This document shows positions 9,770-19,661 of a stretch of 57,020 bases of DNA, piece by piece. A model generated the notes under the pieces. The model saw nothing but the letters and a program-made list of their open reading frames with translations, was not told the origin of the DNA and did no database searches. The translations under genes and the position numbers were made by a program. Every line of letters starts with the position of its first letter. The first letter of the stretch is position 1. The stretch covers positions 1 to 57,020 of the forward strand of contig NZ_WTVQ01000030.1 of NCBI RefSeq assembly GCF_012910955.1, written 5' to 3'. The DNA is from Aromatoleum diolicum. Its GTDB lineage: Bacteria; Pseudomonadota; Gammaproteobacteria; Burkholderiales; Rhodocyclaceae.

Positions 9770-10834
9770 TCAGATCGCAGCCACAGGGTAGGAACCCAAC
9801 ACCTTCACAAACGCCGCGCGTTCATTCAGTTCCTTCAATGCTGCTGCAACCTCGGCGTCTTCACGATGGCCATCGACGTCCACATAAAACACGTATTCCC
9901 ACAAGCCGCCGCGCGCCGGCCGCGATTGCAGCTTGGTCATATCGACGCCGTGCCGTGCAAGCGGTTCGAGCAGCGAATGCATCGCCCCCGGCCGATTCGG
10001 TGCCGAACACACCAGCGAAGTCTTGTCGGAACCCGACGGCCCCGCATCATGATGGGCGATGACGAGAAAGCGCGTAGTGTTGTTCGGATCGTCCTCGATG
10101 TTCGCCGCGAGTACATTCAGCCCGTACAATTCGGCGGCTGCCTCGCCCGCGATTGCACACGACTCCGGATCTTCGGCTGCCAGCCGTGCGGCCTCGGCAT
10201 TGCTCGCCACGGGCACCCGGGACAGGTGAGCCAGATTGCGATTCAGCCATTCGTGACACTGCGCCAGCGACTGTGAGTGCGAGTACAGCCGCTTGGCCGC
10301 ACCGATCCCTTCAGCCTTGGACAGAAGGTGCTGGTGGATGCGCAGCTTGATCTCGCCGCATATTTTAAGCGGGTTCGCCAGCAACAGATCAAGGGTGCCG
10401 CCGACAGCGCCTTCGGTGGAGTTCTCCACCGGCACAACGCCGTACTCCGCATTGCCGGCCTCCACCGCACGGAACACGTCGTCGATCGCCGCCGTCGGCA
10501 CAAGCGCGGGCGCAGAACCGAAATGCTTGCGCGCCGCACTCTCCGAGAACGTGCCGGCGGGTCCGAGGTAGGCCACCCGCAACGGGTGCTCAAGAGCGAG
10601 GCACGCGGACATGATCTCGCGGAAGATGCGCTGCACCGACTGGTCCGGAAGCGGCCCCGGGTTCGCTTCAGCGAGCCGACGCAGCACCTGCGCTTCGCGT
10701 TCCGGCCGGTAAAGATTACCGCGCTTGATCTCGCCGATGCGCTGCGCACTGCGCGCCCGCTCGGCAAGCCTCGCGAGGATTTCCTCGTCCAGTCGGTCGA
10801 TGGTGTTTCTCAGATTCAGCAACTCGTCACTCAT
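9770..10834 (-). CDS. pheA: Chorismate mutase/prephenate dehydratase (P-protein)
   Basis: Bifunctional enzyme of phenylalanine synthesis, 354 residues. It has an AroQ-type chorismate mutase helix domain (residues 1-90, LRNTIDRLDEEILARLAERA), a prephenate dehydratase domain (about 95-270, with VENSTEGAVGGTLDLL and the TRF catalytic motif in NNTTRFLVI), and a C-terminal ACT domain for feedback by phenylalanine (RPGAMHSLLEPLARHGVDM). The start at 10834 is preceded by a GAGG-type ribosome site. In many relatives a hisC aminotransferase lies between pheA and tyrA; here 163 bases without a convincing gene separate them. Confidence 0.96.
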   Translation of the reverse strand: MSDELLNLRNTIDRLDEEILARLAERARSAQRIGEIKRGNLYRPEREAQVLRRLAEANPGPLPDQSVQRIFREIMSACLALEHPLRVAYLGPAGTFSESAARKHFGSAPALVPTAAIDDVFRAVEAGNAEYGVVPVENSTEGAVGGTLDLLLANPLKICGEIKLRIHQHLLSKAEGIGAAKRLYSHSQSLAQCHEWLNRNLAHLSRVPVASNAEAARLAAEDPESCAIAGEAAAELYGLNVLAANIEDDPNNTTRFLVIAHHDAGPSGSDKTSLVCSAPNRPGAMHSLLEPLARHGVDMTKLQSRPARGGLWEYVFYVDVDGHREDAEVAAALKELNERAAFVKVLGSYPVAAI

Positions 10835-10876
10835 GCTCGCCTCTTCAGCCGTGCCCATTCAAGCATTCAAGTCGTT

Positions 10877-11977
10877 TCAACCATGCCGCGCAGCAAAGTC
10901 GCGCATGTAATCCACCAGCGCCCGCACACCGTCGAGTGACATTGCGTTGTAGATCGACGCACGCATGCCACCAACCAACTTATGCCCCTTCAACTGGGTC
11001 AACCCTGCCGCCTTGGCCCCGGCGAGGAAGGGATCATTGAGCGTTTCATCGCGCAGCAGGAACGGGATGTTCATGCGCGAACGGCTCCCGCGTTCGACGC
11101 GATTCTCATAGAAGTCGCTGGCATCGATGAATTCGTACAACAAATTGGCTTTCTTGATATTGCACGCCTCGATCGCCGCGAGCCCACCCTGCGCCTTGAG
11201 CCACTGGAATACCAGCCCCGCGATATAGATGCCATAGGTCGGCGGCGTATTGAGCATCGAGCCGTTCTCCGCCATGACCTTATAGTCCATCACCGACGGC
11301 GTCACCGCGTTTGCCCGCCCGATCAGATCGTCGCGCACGATCACGATCACTAGCCCTGAGGGTCCGATATTCTTCTGCGCGCCCGCGTAGATCAGACCGT
11401 AACGGCTCACATCGACCGGGCGGGACAGGATGTGCGATGACATATCCGCAACCAGCGGCGCTGACGTCGCCGGCAGGTACGCCGCCTCGCCCAATTCGAC
11501 GCCGTGAATCGTCTCGTTGGTGCACAGATGAACATAGGCAGCCTGCGGATCGAGATCGAGTTCGTTGGCGCGCAAGAGCCGCGTAAACCCATCCGCTTCA
11601 GTGCTTCCAGCGAGGCGCACCCTGCCCCCGAGCCCACCAGCCAGATGTTCAGCCTCCTTGAAGGCCTTCTTCGACCAGGTCCCCGTCACCAGATAATCTG
11701 CCGCCCGACCGTCAAGCAGGTTCATCGGAATCTGCGCAAACTGCTGCGTCGCCCCCCCCTGCAGGAACAACACGCGGTAGTTAGCCGGAATCGCCAGCAA
11801 TTCGCGGAAGTCACTTTCCGCTTGCTCGATAATTGCGGTGAATTCCTTGCCGCGATGGCTCATTTCCATCACGCCACAACCGGCACCGTGCCAGTCCAGC
11901 ATCTCCAGCGCCGCCTGGCGCAGCACCGGCTCCGGCAACGCCGCCGGGCCGGCACTGAAATTGAATACACGGGTCAT
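10877..11977 (-). CDS. serC: Phosphoserine aminotransferase
   Basis: PLP enzyme of serine and pyridoxal phosphate synthesis that transaminates 3-phosphohydroxypyruvate. The protein is 366 residues, the family's usual size. It starts [17 protein letters not shown], has the cofactor-binding [17 protein letters not shown] near residue 75, and the PLP lysine in [16 protein letters not shown] near residue 198. It lies 24 bases after gyrA and 42 before pheA, the conserved betaproteobacterial order. An eight-G run sits in the codons for QGGA; it looks like chance codon use in an essential gene. Confidence 0.97.
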   Translation of the reverse strand: MTRVFNFSAGPAALPEPVLRQAALEMLDWHGAGCGVMEMSHRGKEFTAIIEQAESDFRELLAIPANYRVLFLQGGATQQFAQIPMNLLDGRAADYLVTGTWSKKAFKEAEHLAGGLGGRVRLAGSTEADGFTRLLRANELDLDPQAAYVHLCTNETIHGVELGEAAYLPATSAPLVADMSSHILSRPVDVSRYGLIYAGAQKNIGPSGLVIVIVRDDLIGRANAVTPSVMDYKVMAENGSMLNTPPTYGIYIAGLVFQWLKAQGGLAAIEACNIKKANLLYEFIDASDFYENRVERGSRSRMNIPFLLRDETLNDPFLAGAKAAGLTQLKGHKLVGGMRASIYNAMSLDGVRALVDYMRDFAARHG

Positions 11978-12001
11978 GATCGGGGGCTCTCTCCTGCAGA
12001 G

Positions 12002-14629
12002 TTATTCCGGCTCACCGCCGCCGTCAGCTTCATCGGCCGCACCTGGAGCATCACCAACTTCGTCGCGAAGCAGTTCATCGCCGGACGTCTCATCGACCTC
12101 CGATTCGGCCACTTTCTCGATACCGGCCAGCCAAGTGCCATCGTCGAGGTTGATCAGGGTCACTCCCTGTGTCGCACGGCCCAGTTCCCGGATGTCCTGC
12201 ACCTTGGTGCGGATCAGCACGCCACCCGTGGAGATCAGCATCACCTCGTCGCTTTCTTCCACCAGGCACGCACCAATCAGCTTGCCATTGCGGTCGGACG
12301 TCTGGATCGCGATCATGCCCTTGGTGCCGCGGCCGTGCCGGGTGTATTCGGCGACCGGAGTGCGCTTGCCATAACCGTTTTCGGTTGCGGTGAGCACGCA
12401 TAGCTCCTCGTTCTTCGCCACCAGCATGGCAATGACCCGCTGGCCGTCCTCCAGATTCATGCCACGCACGCCGCGCGCCTCGCGCCCCATCGGACGCACA
12501 TCGCCCTCAGGGAAGCGCACCGCCTTGCCGGCGTCCGAGAACAGCATCACATCGCTGTCGCCGTCGGTGATCGCCACGCCGATCAGCCGGTCGCCATCGT
12601 CGAGGCTGGCGGCGATGATGCCCGCCTTGCGCGGATTGGCGAAGGCGGTCAGCGCCGTCTTCTTGACCGTACCCTCGGCGGTCGCCATGAACACGAAGTG
12701 ATTGTCATCGAAGGTCTGCACCGGCAGCACCGCGTTGATCTTCTCCCCTTCAAGCAGCGGGAACAGATTCACGATCGGCCGGCCGCGCGAGTTGCGCGTG
12801 CCTTCGGGCACCTCGTAGACCTTCAGCCAGTACACTCGGCCACGGCTCGAGAAGCACAGGATGTAGTCGTGCGTATTCGCAACGAACAGGCGGTCGATGA
12901 AGTCGTCATCTTTCATCCCGGTCGCCTGCTTGCCGCGCCCGCCGCGGCGCTGCGCACGATAATCGGCGAGCGGCTGGCGCTTGAAGTAGCCCGTGTGCGA
13001 CAGCGTCACCACCATGTCTTCCGGCGCGATGAGATCCTCGATATTGATCTCGCCGGTGTTCATCACGATCTCGGACCGGCGCGGGTCGCCGAACTGGTTA
13101 CGGATCGCCCCCAGCTCGTCGACGATGATCGCCGTGATACGCGCCGGGTTCGCAAGGATATCCAGCAGATCGGTGATGACGTCCATCACCTCGCGATACT
13201 CGGTGACGATCTTGTCCTGCTCCAGCCCGGTCAGGCGCTGCAGGCGCAGCTCCAGAATTGCCTGGGCCTGCGCATCCGACAGCCGGTACCCCTGCGCCGA
13301 AAAGCCAAACTCCGGCGCCAGCCCATCCGGCCGATAGCTGTCGGCCAGCGCCCGCGCAAGCATTTCCTCGACCAGCGCGGAGCGCCAGATGCGTGCCATC
13401 AGCTCGCGTTTCGCATCGGACGGGGCCGGTGCCGCCTTAATCAGCGCGATGATCTCGTCGACATTCGACAGTGCGACCGCAAGACCTTCCAAAATGTGCC
13501 CGCGTTCACGCGCCTTGCGCAGTTCGAACACCGTCCGGCGCGTAATCACCTCGCGCCGGTGTGACAGGAAGCAGTCGAGCATCTGCTTCAGGTTCAGTGT
13601 GCGCGGCTTGCCATCGACCAGCGCCACCATGTTCATGCCGAAGGTGTCCTGCAACTGGGTCTGCTTGAACAGATTGTTCAGCACGACTTCAGGCACCTCA
13701 TTGCGTTTGAGCTCGATCACGACGCGCATGCCGGACTTGTCCGACTCGTCGCGTATCTCACTGATGCCTTCGATCTTCTTCTCGTTGACCAACTCGGCGA
13801 TGCGCTCGAGCAGCGTGCGCTTGTTCACCTGGTACGGCAGTTCATCGACGATGATCGCCTGCCGGTTGCCCTTTTCCAGATCCTCGAAGTGGGTGCGCGC
13901 GCGCATCACGACGCGGCCACGACCGGTACGATAGCCGTCATGCACACCCGACAGGCCGTAAATCAGCGCGGCCGTCGGGAAATCCGGCGCCTGGACGATG
14001 CGGATCAGATCCTCGATGTCGGTATCCGGATCCCGCAGCAACGTCAGGCACGCATCGATGACCTCACCGAGGTTGTGCGGCGGAATGTTCGTCGCCATGC
14101 CGACCGCGATGCCGGACGAACCGTTGATGAGAAGGTTCGGTATTTTCGCCGGCAGGATCAGCGGCTCTTTTTCCGAACCGTCGTAGTTCGGTCCGAAATC
14201 CACCGTTTCCTTGTCGATATCGGCAAGCAACTCGTGGCCGATGCGCGCCATGCGGATTTCGGTGTAACGCATCGCCGCCGCGTTATCACCGTCGACTGAA
14301 CCGAAGTTGCCCTGACCATCGACGAGCATGTAACGCAGCGAAAAATTCTGCGCCATCCGAACGATGGTGTCGTAGACCGCGGAGTCGCCGTGCGGGTGAT
14401 ACTTGCCGATCACGTCGCCGACAATACGCGCAGACTTCTTGTAGGCCTTGTTCCAGTCGTTCGACAGTTCATGCATCGCGAACAGCACACGGCGATGCAC
14501 CGGTTTCAGGCCATCCCGAGCATCGGGCAACGCACGCCCGACGATCACGCTCATCGCGTAGTCCAGATAGGAGTGCCGCATCTCGTCTTCGAGACTGATC
14601 GGCAGTGTTTCCTTGGCAAACGGTGTCAT
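12002..14629 (-). CDS. gyrA: DNA gyrase subunit A
   Basis: Type II topoisomerase subunit that cuts and rejoins DNA. The protein is 875 residues. The numbering matches E. coli at the key sites: Ser83 and Asp87 in the quinolone-resistance region ([16 protein letters not shown]), and catalytic Tyr122 in AMRYTEIRM. Wild-type Ser83 and Asp87 predict no classical target-site quinolone resistance. The GyrA box is present as QRRGGRGK. The acidic C-terminal tail is rich in Asp and Glu. It heads the minus-strand array. The 210-base gap to the divergent OmpA gene must hold both promoters; a TAAGAT at 14669-14674 is a weak candidate -10 for gyrA. Confidence 0.98.
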   Translation of the reverse strand: MTPFAKETLPISLEDEMRHSYLDYAMSVIVGRALPDARDGLKPVHRRVLFAMHELSNDWNKAYKKSARIVGDVIGKYHPHGDSAVYDTIVRMAQNFSLRYMLVDGQGNFGSVDGDNAAAMRYTEIRMARIGHELLADIDKETVDFGPNYDGSEKEPLILPAKIPNLLINGSSGIAVGMATNIPPHNLGEVIDACLTLLRDPDTDIEDLIRIVQAPDFPTAALIYGLSGVHDGYRTGRGRVVMRARTHFEDLEKGNRQAIIVDELPYQVNKRTLLERIAELVNEKKIEGISEIRDESDKSGMRVVIELKRNEVPEVVLNNLFKQTQLQDTFGMNMVALVDGKPRTLNLKQMLDCFLSHRREVITRRTVFELRKARERGHILEGLAVALSNVDEIIALIKAAPAPSDAKRELMARIWRSALVEEMLARALADSYRPDGLAPEFGFSAQGYRLSDAQAQAILELRLQRLTGLEQDKIVTEYREVMDVITDLLDILANPARITAIIVDELGAIRNQFGDPRRSEIVMNTGEINIEDLIAPEDMVVTLSHTGYFKRQPLADYRAQRRGGRGKQATGMKDDDFIDRLFVANTHDYILCFSSRGRVYWLKVYEVPEGTRNSRGRPIVNLFPLLEGEKINAVLPVQTFDDNHFVFMATAEGTVKKTALTAFANPRKAGIIAASLDDGDRLIGVAITDGDSDVMLFSDAGKAVRFPEGDVRPMGREARGVRGMNLEDGQRVIAMLVAKNEELCVLTATENGYGKRTPVAEYTRHGRGTKGMIAIQTSDRNGKLIGACLVEESDEVMLISTGGVLIRTKVQDIRELGRATQGVTLINLDDGTWLAGIEKVAESEVDETSGDELLRDEVGDAPGAADEADGGGEPE

Positions 14630-14839
14630 TTAGCGGCGGCGGCAAAAACCGCTTGGTCAAAACGTGCGATCTTAGCATGCCGACGACGCTCAACCTTCCC
14701 TGCGCCGGGCCAGCGGGCCGTCGCGCTGCCCCAAACCTGTGCCACCAATTGTTCAAGCCAGGGCCATATGCTTAAATTGCGCGGTCAACAATCGACCCGA
14801 TCGATTCGGGCAAAATAAACTCGACACAGTGGAGGATTC

Positions 14840-15562
14840 ATGATTTTTTGGACACTTCTGCGCTCGGCGATAGCCGGCGCAGCATTGCTTGCTGTGAGCT
14901 TCGCCACGCAAGCACAGGTCAAGGACGTAATCGTCGACGCCAAGGGCGAGATCCCCTATGCCATTGACGCCCGCAACGTTGTGGCCCGCAGCGGCACCGG
15001 CCTGTGCTGGCGCACCGGCTCTTGGAGCCCGGCAGCTGCTGGCGCTGCGATGGCGGGCCAGTTGCCGGCCGGCTGTGAATGCGACAGCGATGTCATCCCA
15101 AAGGACAAGTGCACCACGGTAGCTGCAGCACCGGCCCCGGCCGCAGCCACCCCGACTCCGGCCGCAGTGGCGCCCGTCGCCAAGAAAATCACGCTATCCA
15201 GCAAGGCGTTGTTCGGGTTCGACAAAGCGGCCCTCACGCCCCAAGGCAAGGCCGCCATCGACCGCAACGTCATTGCGCGACTGTCTGAAGTCGGCACGCT
15301 GCAATTGGTCACCGTTTCGGGCCACACCGATCGCCTCGGCAGCCAGCAATATAACCAGGTCCTGTCCGAGCGCCGCGCCAAGGCAGTCAGGGACTATCTG
15401 GTGCAGCAAGGCGTCAGCGCCGACAAGATCGACGCCATTGGCTTCGGCAAGACCCAGCCGGTTGCAGGCGTCAGATGCGCCGACAGCCTCGGCCGCAAGA
15501 AGCTGATCGAGTGCCTTGAACCGCACCGCCGCGTCGAAGTGGAAATCAAGGGCGCCAACTGA
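14840..15562 (+). CDS. OmpA-family outer-membrane/peptidoglycan-binding protein (copy 1)
   Basis: Exported protein of 240 residues. A signal peptide (residues about 1-25, ending FATQAQ) is followed by a short Cys-containing region (SGTGLCWRTGSWSPA, GCECDSDVIPKDKC), an Ala/Pro-rich linker (about 95-115), and a C-terminal OmpA peptidoglycan-binding domain (about 120-240) with VSGHTDRLGSQQYNQVLSERRA. There is no eight-stranded OmpA barrel, so this is a short periplasmic or outer-membrane-tethered form. GGAGG precedes the ATG. It is paralogous to the gene at 17050-17775. The leader at 14796-14810 can form a small hairpin (CCCGA/TCGGG). Confidence 0.9.
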   Translation: MIFWTLLRSAIAGAALLAVSFATQAQVKDVIVDAKGEIPYAIDARNVVARSGTGLCWRTGSWSPAAAGAAMAGQLPAGCECDSDVIPKDKCTTVAAAPAPAAATPTPAAVAPVAKKITLSSKALFGFDKAALTPQGKAAIDRNVIARLSEVGTLQLVTVSGHTDRLGSQQYNQVLSERRAKAVRDYLVQQGVSADKIDAIGFGKTQPVAGVRCADSLGRKKLIECLEPHRRVEVEIKGAN

Positions 15563-15581
15563 CGCCTGCCACCACCGAACG

Positions 15582-15607
15582 AAACCCCGCCAAGCGCGGG
15601 GTTTTTT
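15582..15607 (+). terminator. Rho-independent terminator after OmpA copy 1
   Basis: A 9-bp stem (AAACCCCGC with GCGGGGTTT), a five-base loop, then further T residues. It ends only 20 bases before the next start codon, so the amidohydrolase gene depends on readthrough or an overlapping promoter. Confidence 0.9.
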
Positions 15608-15627
15608 GCTTTCTGGAGAGCATCGTC

Positions 15628-16947
15628 ATGAGCACCCCGGTCGACCTGTTGATCAATGCGCGCTGGGTCATCCCGGTAGAACCCGCTGGAGTCACCCTCG
15701 AACACCACGCCGTCGCCGTTGATTGCGGTCGCATCCTTGGCGTTCTGCCACAAGACGACGCTCGCGTGCGTTACGTCGCACAGAGAACGGTCAATTTACC
15801 CGATCACGTCCTGATTCCGGGTCTTGTCAACCTCCACGCCCACTGCGCGATGAACCTGATGCGGGGCATCGCCGATGACCTGCCGCTAATGCGCTGGCTG
15901 CAGGAAGCCATCTGGCCCGCCGAAGCGAAACACGTTTCGCGCAATTTCGTGCGAGACGGCACGCTGCTCGCTGCTGCCGAAATGCTTCGCGGGGGCATCA
16001 CGACGTGCAACGAAATGTATTTCCACCCCGACGCTGCAGCCGAAGCCTTCGATCAGGCAGGCATGCGCGCGGTGGTCGGGGTCACCGTTCTCGATTTCCC
16101 AACCCCCTACGCGAGCGACGCCGACGACTACCTCCGCAAGGGCCTTGCCGCACGCGACCAGTGGCGTGATCATTCACGGATAAGCTTTTCGCTCGCGCCA
16201 CACGCCCCGTACACCGTATCGGACGCCACCTTCATACGAATTGCCAGCCTCGCCGCGGAGCTCGACGCAATCATTCACATTCACATTCACGAGACAGCGC
16301 ACGAAATCAGCGAATCCCTGACGCACCATGGCGTCCGCCCGCTGTCTCGCCTGGCAGGACTCGAGTTGCTCGGCGGCAATTTCGTCGGCGTGCACGCTGT
16401 CCATCTCGACGACTCGGACATCGACCTGCTCCTCCGGCACAACTGCAGCGTCGCCCACTGCCCAAGCTCGAACATGAAACTCGCGAGCGGCGTCGCACCA
16501 GTTGCACGACTCCTCGCCTCGGGCATTACGGTCGGACTGGGAACCGATGGCGCTGCCAGCAACAATCGCCTCGATCTTTTCCAGGAAATGCGCCACGCCA
16601 GCCTTCTCGCCAAGGTCACAACCTTCGATGCGACAGTCGTCCCCGCCCACGCCGCAATTCGAATGGCAACGCTGAGTCCCGCGCAGGCATTGGGACTTGG
16701 CCACCGCATCGGATCAATTGAAGCCGGCAAGGAAGCCGACCTCTGCGCCGTCGCCCTCGACACTCTGGAAACGCGCCCTTGCTTCGACCCGGCATCACAC
16801 CTCGCTTACGTTGCCGGACGCGAACACGTCTCGCACGTATGGGTCGAGGGCGAAATCCGCGTGGATAAAGGGCATTCAGTGTTGCAATTAAACGACACCG
16901 AATTGCTTGGCTTTGCCGCCCTGTGGCAAACTAGGCTCAGTAACTGA
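15628..16947 (+). CDS. TRZ/ATZ-type amidohydrolase, probable methylthioadenosine/SAH-type deaminase
   Basis: Metal-dependent deaminase/hydrolase of the amidohydrolase superfamily, 439 residues. It has the HxH metal motif in NLHAHCAMNLMRG (about residue 70), the conserved SLAPHAPYTVSD (about 190), HIHETAHEISES (about 215), and the metal Asp in GLGTDGAASNNRLDLFQEM (about 310). These match the MtaD/TRZ-ATZ subfamily, whose members deaminate 5'-methylthioadenosine, S-adenosylhomocysteine or s-triazine-like compounds. The substrate cannot be settled here. GGAG lies upstream of the ATG. It sits between two OmpA-like paralogues and near ubiG, a SAM-dependent methylase that produces SAH. Confidence 0.88.
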   Translation: MSTPVDLLINARWVIPVEPAGVTLEHHAVAVDCGRILGVLPQDDARVRYVAQRTVNLPDHVLIPGLVNLHAHCAMNLMRGIADDLPLMRWLQEAIWPAEAKHVSRNFVRDGTLLAAAEMLRGGITTCNEMYFHPDAAAEAFDQAGMRAVVGVTVLDFPTPYASDADDYLRKGLAARDQWRDHSRISFSLAPHAPYTVSDATFIRIASLAAELDAIIHIHIHETAHEISESLTHHGVRPLSRLAGLELLGGNFVGVHAVHLDDSDIDLLLRHNCSVAHCPSSNMKLASGVAPVARLLASGITVGLGTDGAASNNRLDLFQEMRHASLLAKVTTFDATVVPAHAAIRMATLSPAQALGLGHRIGSIEAGKEADLCAVALDTLETRPCFDPASHLAYVAGREHVSHVWVEGEIRVDKGHSVLQLNDTELLGFAALWQTRLSN

Positions 16948-17049
16948 ACTGGATATGTGCAGCGCGTTATTTTTGCGAAGACTCCCAGTTGTCGCTCGCT
17001 CAACCTAATCGTTACCCCATTCATCCTCTTGCCAATCGACGAGGAAATT

Positions 17050-17775
17050 ATGATCACACAGACCAAAAAGCAGATGTTCGCACTGGCCGCCATCGCCTCG
17101 ATCGGCCTCTCCGCACCCACCGTTTTCGCTCAGACAAAAGACGTCGTGGTGGATGGCAAGGGTGAAATTCCCTACTTGATCGATGGCCGCAATGTTGTGG
17201 CCCGCAGCGGCACCGGCCTGTGCTGGCGCACCGGTTACTGGAGCCCGGCAGCCGCCGCTTCGGCCATGGCAGGCCAGCTGCCGGTCGGCTGCGAGTGCGA
17301 CAGCGACATCGTTCCGAAAGACAAGTGCGCTCCGGCGGCCCCGGCCGCCGCTCCGGCCCCGGCCGCCGCTCCGGCCGCCGCAACGCCGAAGCCCACCGCT
17401 GACAAGATCAAGCTGTCGGCCGACGCCCTGTTCGACTTTGACAAGGCTATCCTGAAGCCTGAAGGCAAGACCAAGCTCGACGATCTCGCCGCCCAGGCCA
17501 AGGGAATCAAGCTTGAAGTCATCCTCGCCGTCGGCCACACCGACCGCCTGGGTTCCGATGCTTACAACCAGAAGCTGTCCGACCGTCGCGCAAGCGCCGT
17601 CAAGACCTACCTGGTTAGCAAAGGCATTGAAGCCAACCGCGTTTACACCGAAGGCAAGGGCGAGCGTCAGCCGGTCACGGGCAAGAACTGCTCCGACAAG
17701 CTGGGCCGCAAGAAGCTGATCGAGTGCCTGCAACCGGATCGCCGCGTTGAAATCGAAGTGGTCGGCACCAAGTAA
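17050..17775 (+). CDS. OmpA-family outer-membrane/peptidoglycan-binding protein (copy 2)
   Basis: Exported protein of 241 residues with the same plan as the copy at 14840: signal peptide (to about residue 27, ending TVFAQ), the Cys-containing segment SGTGLCWRTGYWSPA and GCECDSDIVPKDKC, an Ala/Pro linker built of a PAAAPAPAA-like repeat, and an OmpA C-terminal domain with AVGHTDRLGSDAYNQKLSDRRA. GAGGAAATT precedes the ATG at 17050. An in-frame extension to 16957 lacks signal-peptide character and is rejected. In related betaproteobacteria an OmpA gene lies just before ubiG, as here. Confidence 0.92.
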   Translation: MITQTKKQMFALAAIASIGLSAPTVFAQTKDVVVDGKGEIPYLIDGRNVVARSGTGLCWRTGYWSPAAAASAMAGQLPVGCECDSDIVPKDKCAPAAPAAAPAPAAAPAAATPKPTADKIKLSADALFDFDKAILKPEGKTKLDDLAAQAKGIKLEVILAVGHTDRLGSDAYNQKLSDRRASAVKTYLVSKGIEANRVYTEGKGERQPVTGKNCSDKLGRKKLIECLQPDRRVEIEVVGTK

Positions 17776-17793
17776 TAGCGCCTGATCGCACAC

Positions 17794-17824
17794 AAAGGCC
17801 CTGCCTCGGCGGGGCCTTTTCATT
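17794..17824 (+). terminator. Rho-independent terminator after OmpA copy 2
   Basis: An 8-bp stem (AAAGGCCC with GGGCCTTT) followed by T-rich sequence. It separates the OmpA transcript from ubiG. Confidence 0.88.
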
Positions 17825-17886
17825 TCGGCAAACCGACTGAATCCGCAGCACAGCCAAACGTCCGGCCACCGACGAGACCCGAACCC

Positions 17887-18588
17887 ATGAACACCAATGC
17901 AGACCCCGCAGAGTTGCAGAAATTCAGCGATCTGGCACACCGCTGGTGGGACCCCACGTCCGAATTCAAGCCTCTGCATGAAATCAACCCATTGCGACTG
18001 CGCTGGATCGATGAGAGCGTCGGACTGGCCGGAAAACGGGTAATCGACATCGGCTGCGGAGGCGGAATCCTCTCCGAAAGCATGGCAGCCCTCGGCGCCC
18101 ACGTCACGGGCATCGATCTGTCAGAAAAAGCCCTCGGCGTCGCACGCCTGCATCTATTCGAATCGGGTCAGAAAGTCGATTACCACCACACCAGCGCGGA
18201 AGCGTTCGCAACACAAAACCCAGGCACCTTCGACGTCGTCGCCTGCATGGAGATGCTCGAGCATGTACCCGATCCGGCAAGCACCGTGGCCGCCTGCGCG
18301 CAACTGGTCAAACCCGGCGGACACGTCTTCTTTTCCACCCTGAACCGCAATTTCAAGGCCTATCTCTTCGCGGTGATCGGCGCAGAATACGTCCTGAAAT
18401 TACTCCCGCGCGGCACCCACGAGTACGCCAAGTTCATCAAGCCATCCGAACTCGTGCGCTATTGTCGCAATTCCGGACTCGAAACTTCGGCACTGGTCGG
18501 AATGTCGTACAACCCATTGACACAGGTTTATTCGCTTGGACAGGATACCAGCGTCAATTACATGATCCGTACGCAACGAGGCGATTGA
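17887..18588 (+). CDS. ubiG: Ubiquinone biosynthesis O-methyltransferase
   Basis: SAM-dependent methylase that performs both O-methylations of ubiquinone synthesis. The protein is 233 residues. It has the family signature [19 protein letters not shown] at the N-terminus, SAM-binding motif [17 protein letters not shown] (about residues 50-65), motif II with [11 protein letters not shown] (about 120) and motif [19 protein letters not shown] (about 140). In many relatives gph (phosphoglycolate phosphatase) follows ubiG; here the downstream region instead leads into the accessory block. Confidence 0.96.
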   Translation: MNTNADPAELQKFSDLAHRWWDPTSEFKPLHEINPLRLRWIDESVGLAGKRVIDIGCGGGILSESMAALGAHVTGIDLSEKALGVARLHLFESGQKVDYHHTSAEAFATQNPGTFDVVACMEMLEHVPDPASTVAACAQLVKPGGHVFFSTLNRNFKAYLFAVIGAEYVLKLLPRGTHEYAKFIKPSELVRYCRNSGLETSALVGMSYNPLTQVYSLGQDTSVNYMIRTQRGD

Positions 18589-18664
18589 GTCCGACCGGAC
18601 GTAGCGAAGCAGCGATCGTCAGAAAGCCTTTCCCCGCAACCGTTGATTCCCCCAAGCCCACAAA

Positions 18665-18699
18665 CAAAAGACCGGACGATTACTCGCTGGTCTTTTTTT
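18665..18699 (+). terminator. Possible terminator after ubiG
   Basis: Complementary AAAGACC and GGTCTTT segments flank a 15-base centre that can pair partly (CGA/TCG), followed by a run of T residues (to 18699). The stem is imperfect. The rest of 18589-18844 shows no gene or clear repeat. Confidence 0.5.
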
Positions 18700-18844
18700 G
18701 CAACTCTGCAGTTCCAGCGGACTCCTGCAAATTTCGATTTTCTACGGGCACGCGAATTTCCGCCCGCGTTTAGACAATCGTCTTTTCAATGCTCGGCCAT
18801 CCATAACACGCTCGCGCGTTCATGGGGCCCCTCTGCCAGCAAAC

Positions 18845-19507
18845 CTAGCCCCCTGTGGCAAGACCCATGGTCAGGGCGTCGCGGACCGGCAGCTCATGAA
18901 CCTCCTGGCAATTCGCTTCATTGATCATCCGGAACATACGGTCGGCGGTCGACGCAGCCAACATTGCACGGAGGTAACGAGCGAGCGTCAGCTGCTGATT
19001 GTTGTTGAGCTCGGTTTCGCAGTGACGCCCGCCAAAGTCTTCATCGGGCGGAATTTGCGAGAAGCCCAGCCTTACCAGCAGAGAGTCAGAAGGAATCACC
19101 CGCTGAACCCCCGCGGCAAACACCAGCAGACAAGGCGTATGGCAGACACTACCCGGCTGCAGGCGAGTGCTGTAGCCACGATTTCTCAACATTGAGCCCG
19201 CGGTAATGGCCTGGCCAAGCAGGCCATCGGTGATATTGAGCTCCAGCCACTTCTTGCTGCAGGCGCGTTGTTTTTCGACCTCTCTCATTACCAGCGTGAG
19301 CGACGACACCATCGCAGGACTAATCTCACCGGCAGCGACAATGCGGCATTCGCCGTCCGCCTGACGCAGCACGAGCCCCCCCCCCCGATACGCAAACCGT
19401 TCAATCTTAGGCACCGCACCAGGTTCGGTAATCGATGTAGCGCAGCCCGCAAACAGCAGACTCACGCCCGCAACACATACGAATTCACGCACGTGTGGAC
19501 ACTGCAT
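18845..19507 (-). CDS. Lipoprotein with degenerate ClpP/COG3904-like domain
   Basis: A 220-residue protein starting MQCPHVREFVCVAGVSLLFAGC, with a lipobox (LFAGC) at about residues 18-22, so it is probably an outer-membrane or periplasmic lipoprotein. The middle segment, MLRNRGYSTRLQPGSVCHTP followed by CLLVFAAGVQR, resembles the pattern of periplasmic ClpP-fold proteins (COG3904 type), where a serine-containing CxSxC motif precedes a glycine. Here the serine position is Thr, so proteolysis is doubtful. Fold assignment is inference. A G10 tract lies in codons 41-44. It lies alone between ubiG and the T6SS genes; its role is unknown. Confidence 0.7.
   Translation of the reverse strand: MQCPHVREFVCVAGVSLLFAGCATSITEPGAVPKIERFAYRGGGLVLRQADGECRIVAAGEISPAMVSSLTLVMREVEKQRACSKKWLELNITDGLLGQAITAGSMLRNRGYSTRLQPGSVCHTPCLLVFAAGVQRVIPSDSLLVRLGFSQIPPDEDFGGRHCETELNNNQQLTLARYLRAMLAASTADRMFRMINEANCQEVHELPVRDALTMGLATGG
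19376..19385 (-). repeat. Ten-G homopolymer in the lipoprotein gene
   Basis: Ten consecutive C residues on the plus strand read as G10 in the lipoprotein gene (codons for RGGGL), early in the mature protein. A one-base slip would truncate the product. This is a candidate slipped-strand switch or a sequencing-sensitive site. Confidence 0.9.
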
Positions 19508-19661
19508 TTTTTGGCCCTCAGTCGATGGGGCGATCACCCTGCACGAGTTGTTCGAAACGCGCCGCGCCACCTGGCGATAGATCAATCTTAAAGGAATATG
19601 CGGTTTGTCACGTCACATCCAGCGCAATCTGATCAAGAGGCATGTCTGCGGAGGATCATTA

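Noticed and set aside
9770-10834. Possible second start for pheA at 10858
   Set aside because: The family begins MSDELLNLRN, and a GAGG site fits ATG 10834; the extra eight residues are unlike the family.
11752-11759. Eight-C run in serC
   Set aside because: It encodes QGGA in a conserved and essential part of the enzyme, so phase variation is implausible.
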